Assembly (NCBI GenBank): GCA_002255065.1
Contig: NJEF01000066.1
Coordinates: 1-5,866 of the forward strand
Direction of reading: 5' to 3'
Origin: Desulfurococcales archaeon ex4484_204
GTDB lineage: Archaea; Thermoproteota; Thermoprotei_A; Sulfolobales; NBVN01
DNA length: 5,866 nt
Every line of letters starts with the position of its first letter. The first letter of the stretch is position 1. The notes beneath the pieces are model-generated. The model saw only the letters and a list, made by a program, of their open reading frames with translations, made no database searches and was not told the DNA's origin. The position numbers were made by a program, and so were the translations under genes. This document shows, in pieces, positions 5,526 through 5,866 of this stretch.

Positions 5526-5866
5526 CTAGGTATGTAGGTGGTCGAGGAAGTGTTCAAGCGCTCTGTACCCTATAGCTAGTAGGTTGAGCTCTACTAGCTC
5601 GTTGATATCGCCCCGCTTACTAAGCTCTTCAGTGATGTCGTAGTAGTTAATCTGTGCTAGTAGGTGCAGGCTCACGGTACCTAGGTCCACGCGAATGCTC
5701 ATCTTAGGGGGCAGCATCCTAGCTCTAGGGTTGTAGCTACCCATCTTTACGTACACCGAGCAATCCTCCCCTAAACAGCGCTTTAAACCCTCTACGCACC
5801 TTCTTAAGTGGTCCCTAACCTCCCCTAGGTGCTTAAGCGGGAACAGCTTCGTGTAGAGCCTTAAAA
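5526..5866 (-). CDS. C-terminal part of an unidentified protein (5' end beyond the window)
   Basis: The frame is open from the right edge to TAG 5528-5526, giving 112 residues. It begins LRLYTKLFPLKHLGEVRDHL and continues through a Cys-containing helical stretch (EGLKRCLGEDCS). Then comes a strand-like segment with basic residues (VYVKMGSYNPRARMLPPKM, SIRVDLGTVSLHLLAQINYY) and a helical, acidic end (DITEELSKRGDINELVELNL, then ALEHFLDHLHT). No membrane segment is seen. GTG 5756 follows GGGGAGGA by seven bases and could be an internal start. The residues upstream of it look equally coding, so I treat the gene as truncated by the window edge. It ends 49 bases before the acetyltransferase gene on the same strand, so the two may be co-transcribed. 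I do not recognise the family. Confidence 0.6.
   Translation of the reverse strand, partial: LRLYTKLFPLKHLGEVRDHLRRCVEGLKRCLGEDCSVYVKMGSYNPRARMLPPKMSIRVDLGTVSLHLLAQINYYDITEELSKRGDINELVELNLLAIGYRALEHFLDHLHT

Overview
The window looks like a chromosomal segment of a thermophilic archaeon, most likely in the Thermoproteota (Crenarchaeota). The grounds are frequent TTG and GTG starts, GGTG/GGGGTGG-type ribosome binding sites, heavy AGG (Arg) and CTA/CTC (Leu) codon use, A/T-rich archaeal TATA boxes about 25 nt ahead of presumed transcription starts, and very tight gene packing on the left. I cannot name the species. No rRNA, tRNA or CRISPR array is visible.

Left arm, + strand (1-1149): the last 33 codons of an unidentified gene, then a Lin0512-family protein and a DUF1028 (Ntn-hydrolase-like) protein. 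The first two genes are one base apart. A perfect 10-bp inverted repeat lies between the second and third. Positions 1150-1351 separate convergent gene ends and hold only small hairpins.

Middle, - strand (1352-3615): a small three-helix membrane protein with its own TATA box, and downstream of a strong promoter a two-gene operon. Its first gene is an OLD/AAA_21-type ATP-binding protein with ABC-like Walker A, signature, Walker B and H-loop. Its second is a ~127-residue protein with the look of a PD-(D/E)XK nuclease fold but a non-standard active site. As read, the ATPase frame is broken by a one-base shift at a run of five G (five C on +, 2361-2365). The shifted frame continues for 35 sensible codons and ends in a TGA that overlaps the TTG start of the second gene, so the break is almost certainly secondary. 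This pair is the best candidate for an undescribed system, plausibly anti-mobile-element defence; that function is inference.

Intergenic stretch (3616-4167): no convincing protein gene. It holds the ATPase promoter, a cluster of hairpins with a faint resemblance to an IS200/IS605 right end, and a + strand TATA box followed by inverted repeats and a T-rich tract, which could be a small RNA.

Right arm, - strand (4168-5866): a start-less C-terminal membrane anchor, evidently a gene remnant; a two-domain GNAT acetyltransferase gene split by an in-frame TAG inside its first domain; and the C-terminal 112 codons of an unidentified gene running off the edge. Three broken reading frames on one strand in about 3 kb suggest either local gene decay or assembly error. 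The nature of the breaks (one homopolymer indel, one nonsense codon, one missing 5' part) does not settle which.
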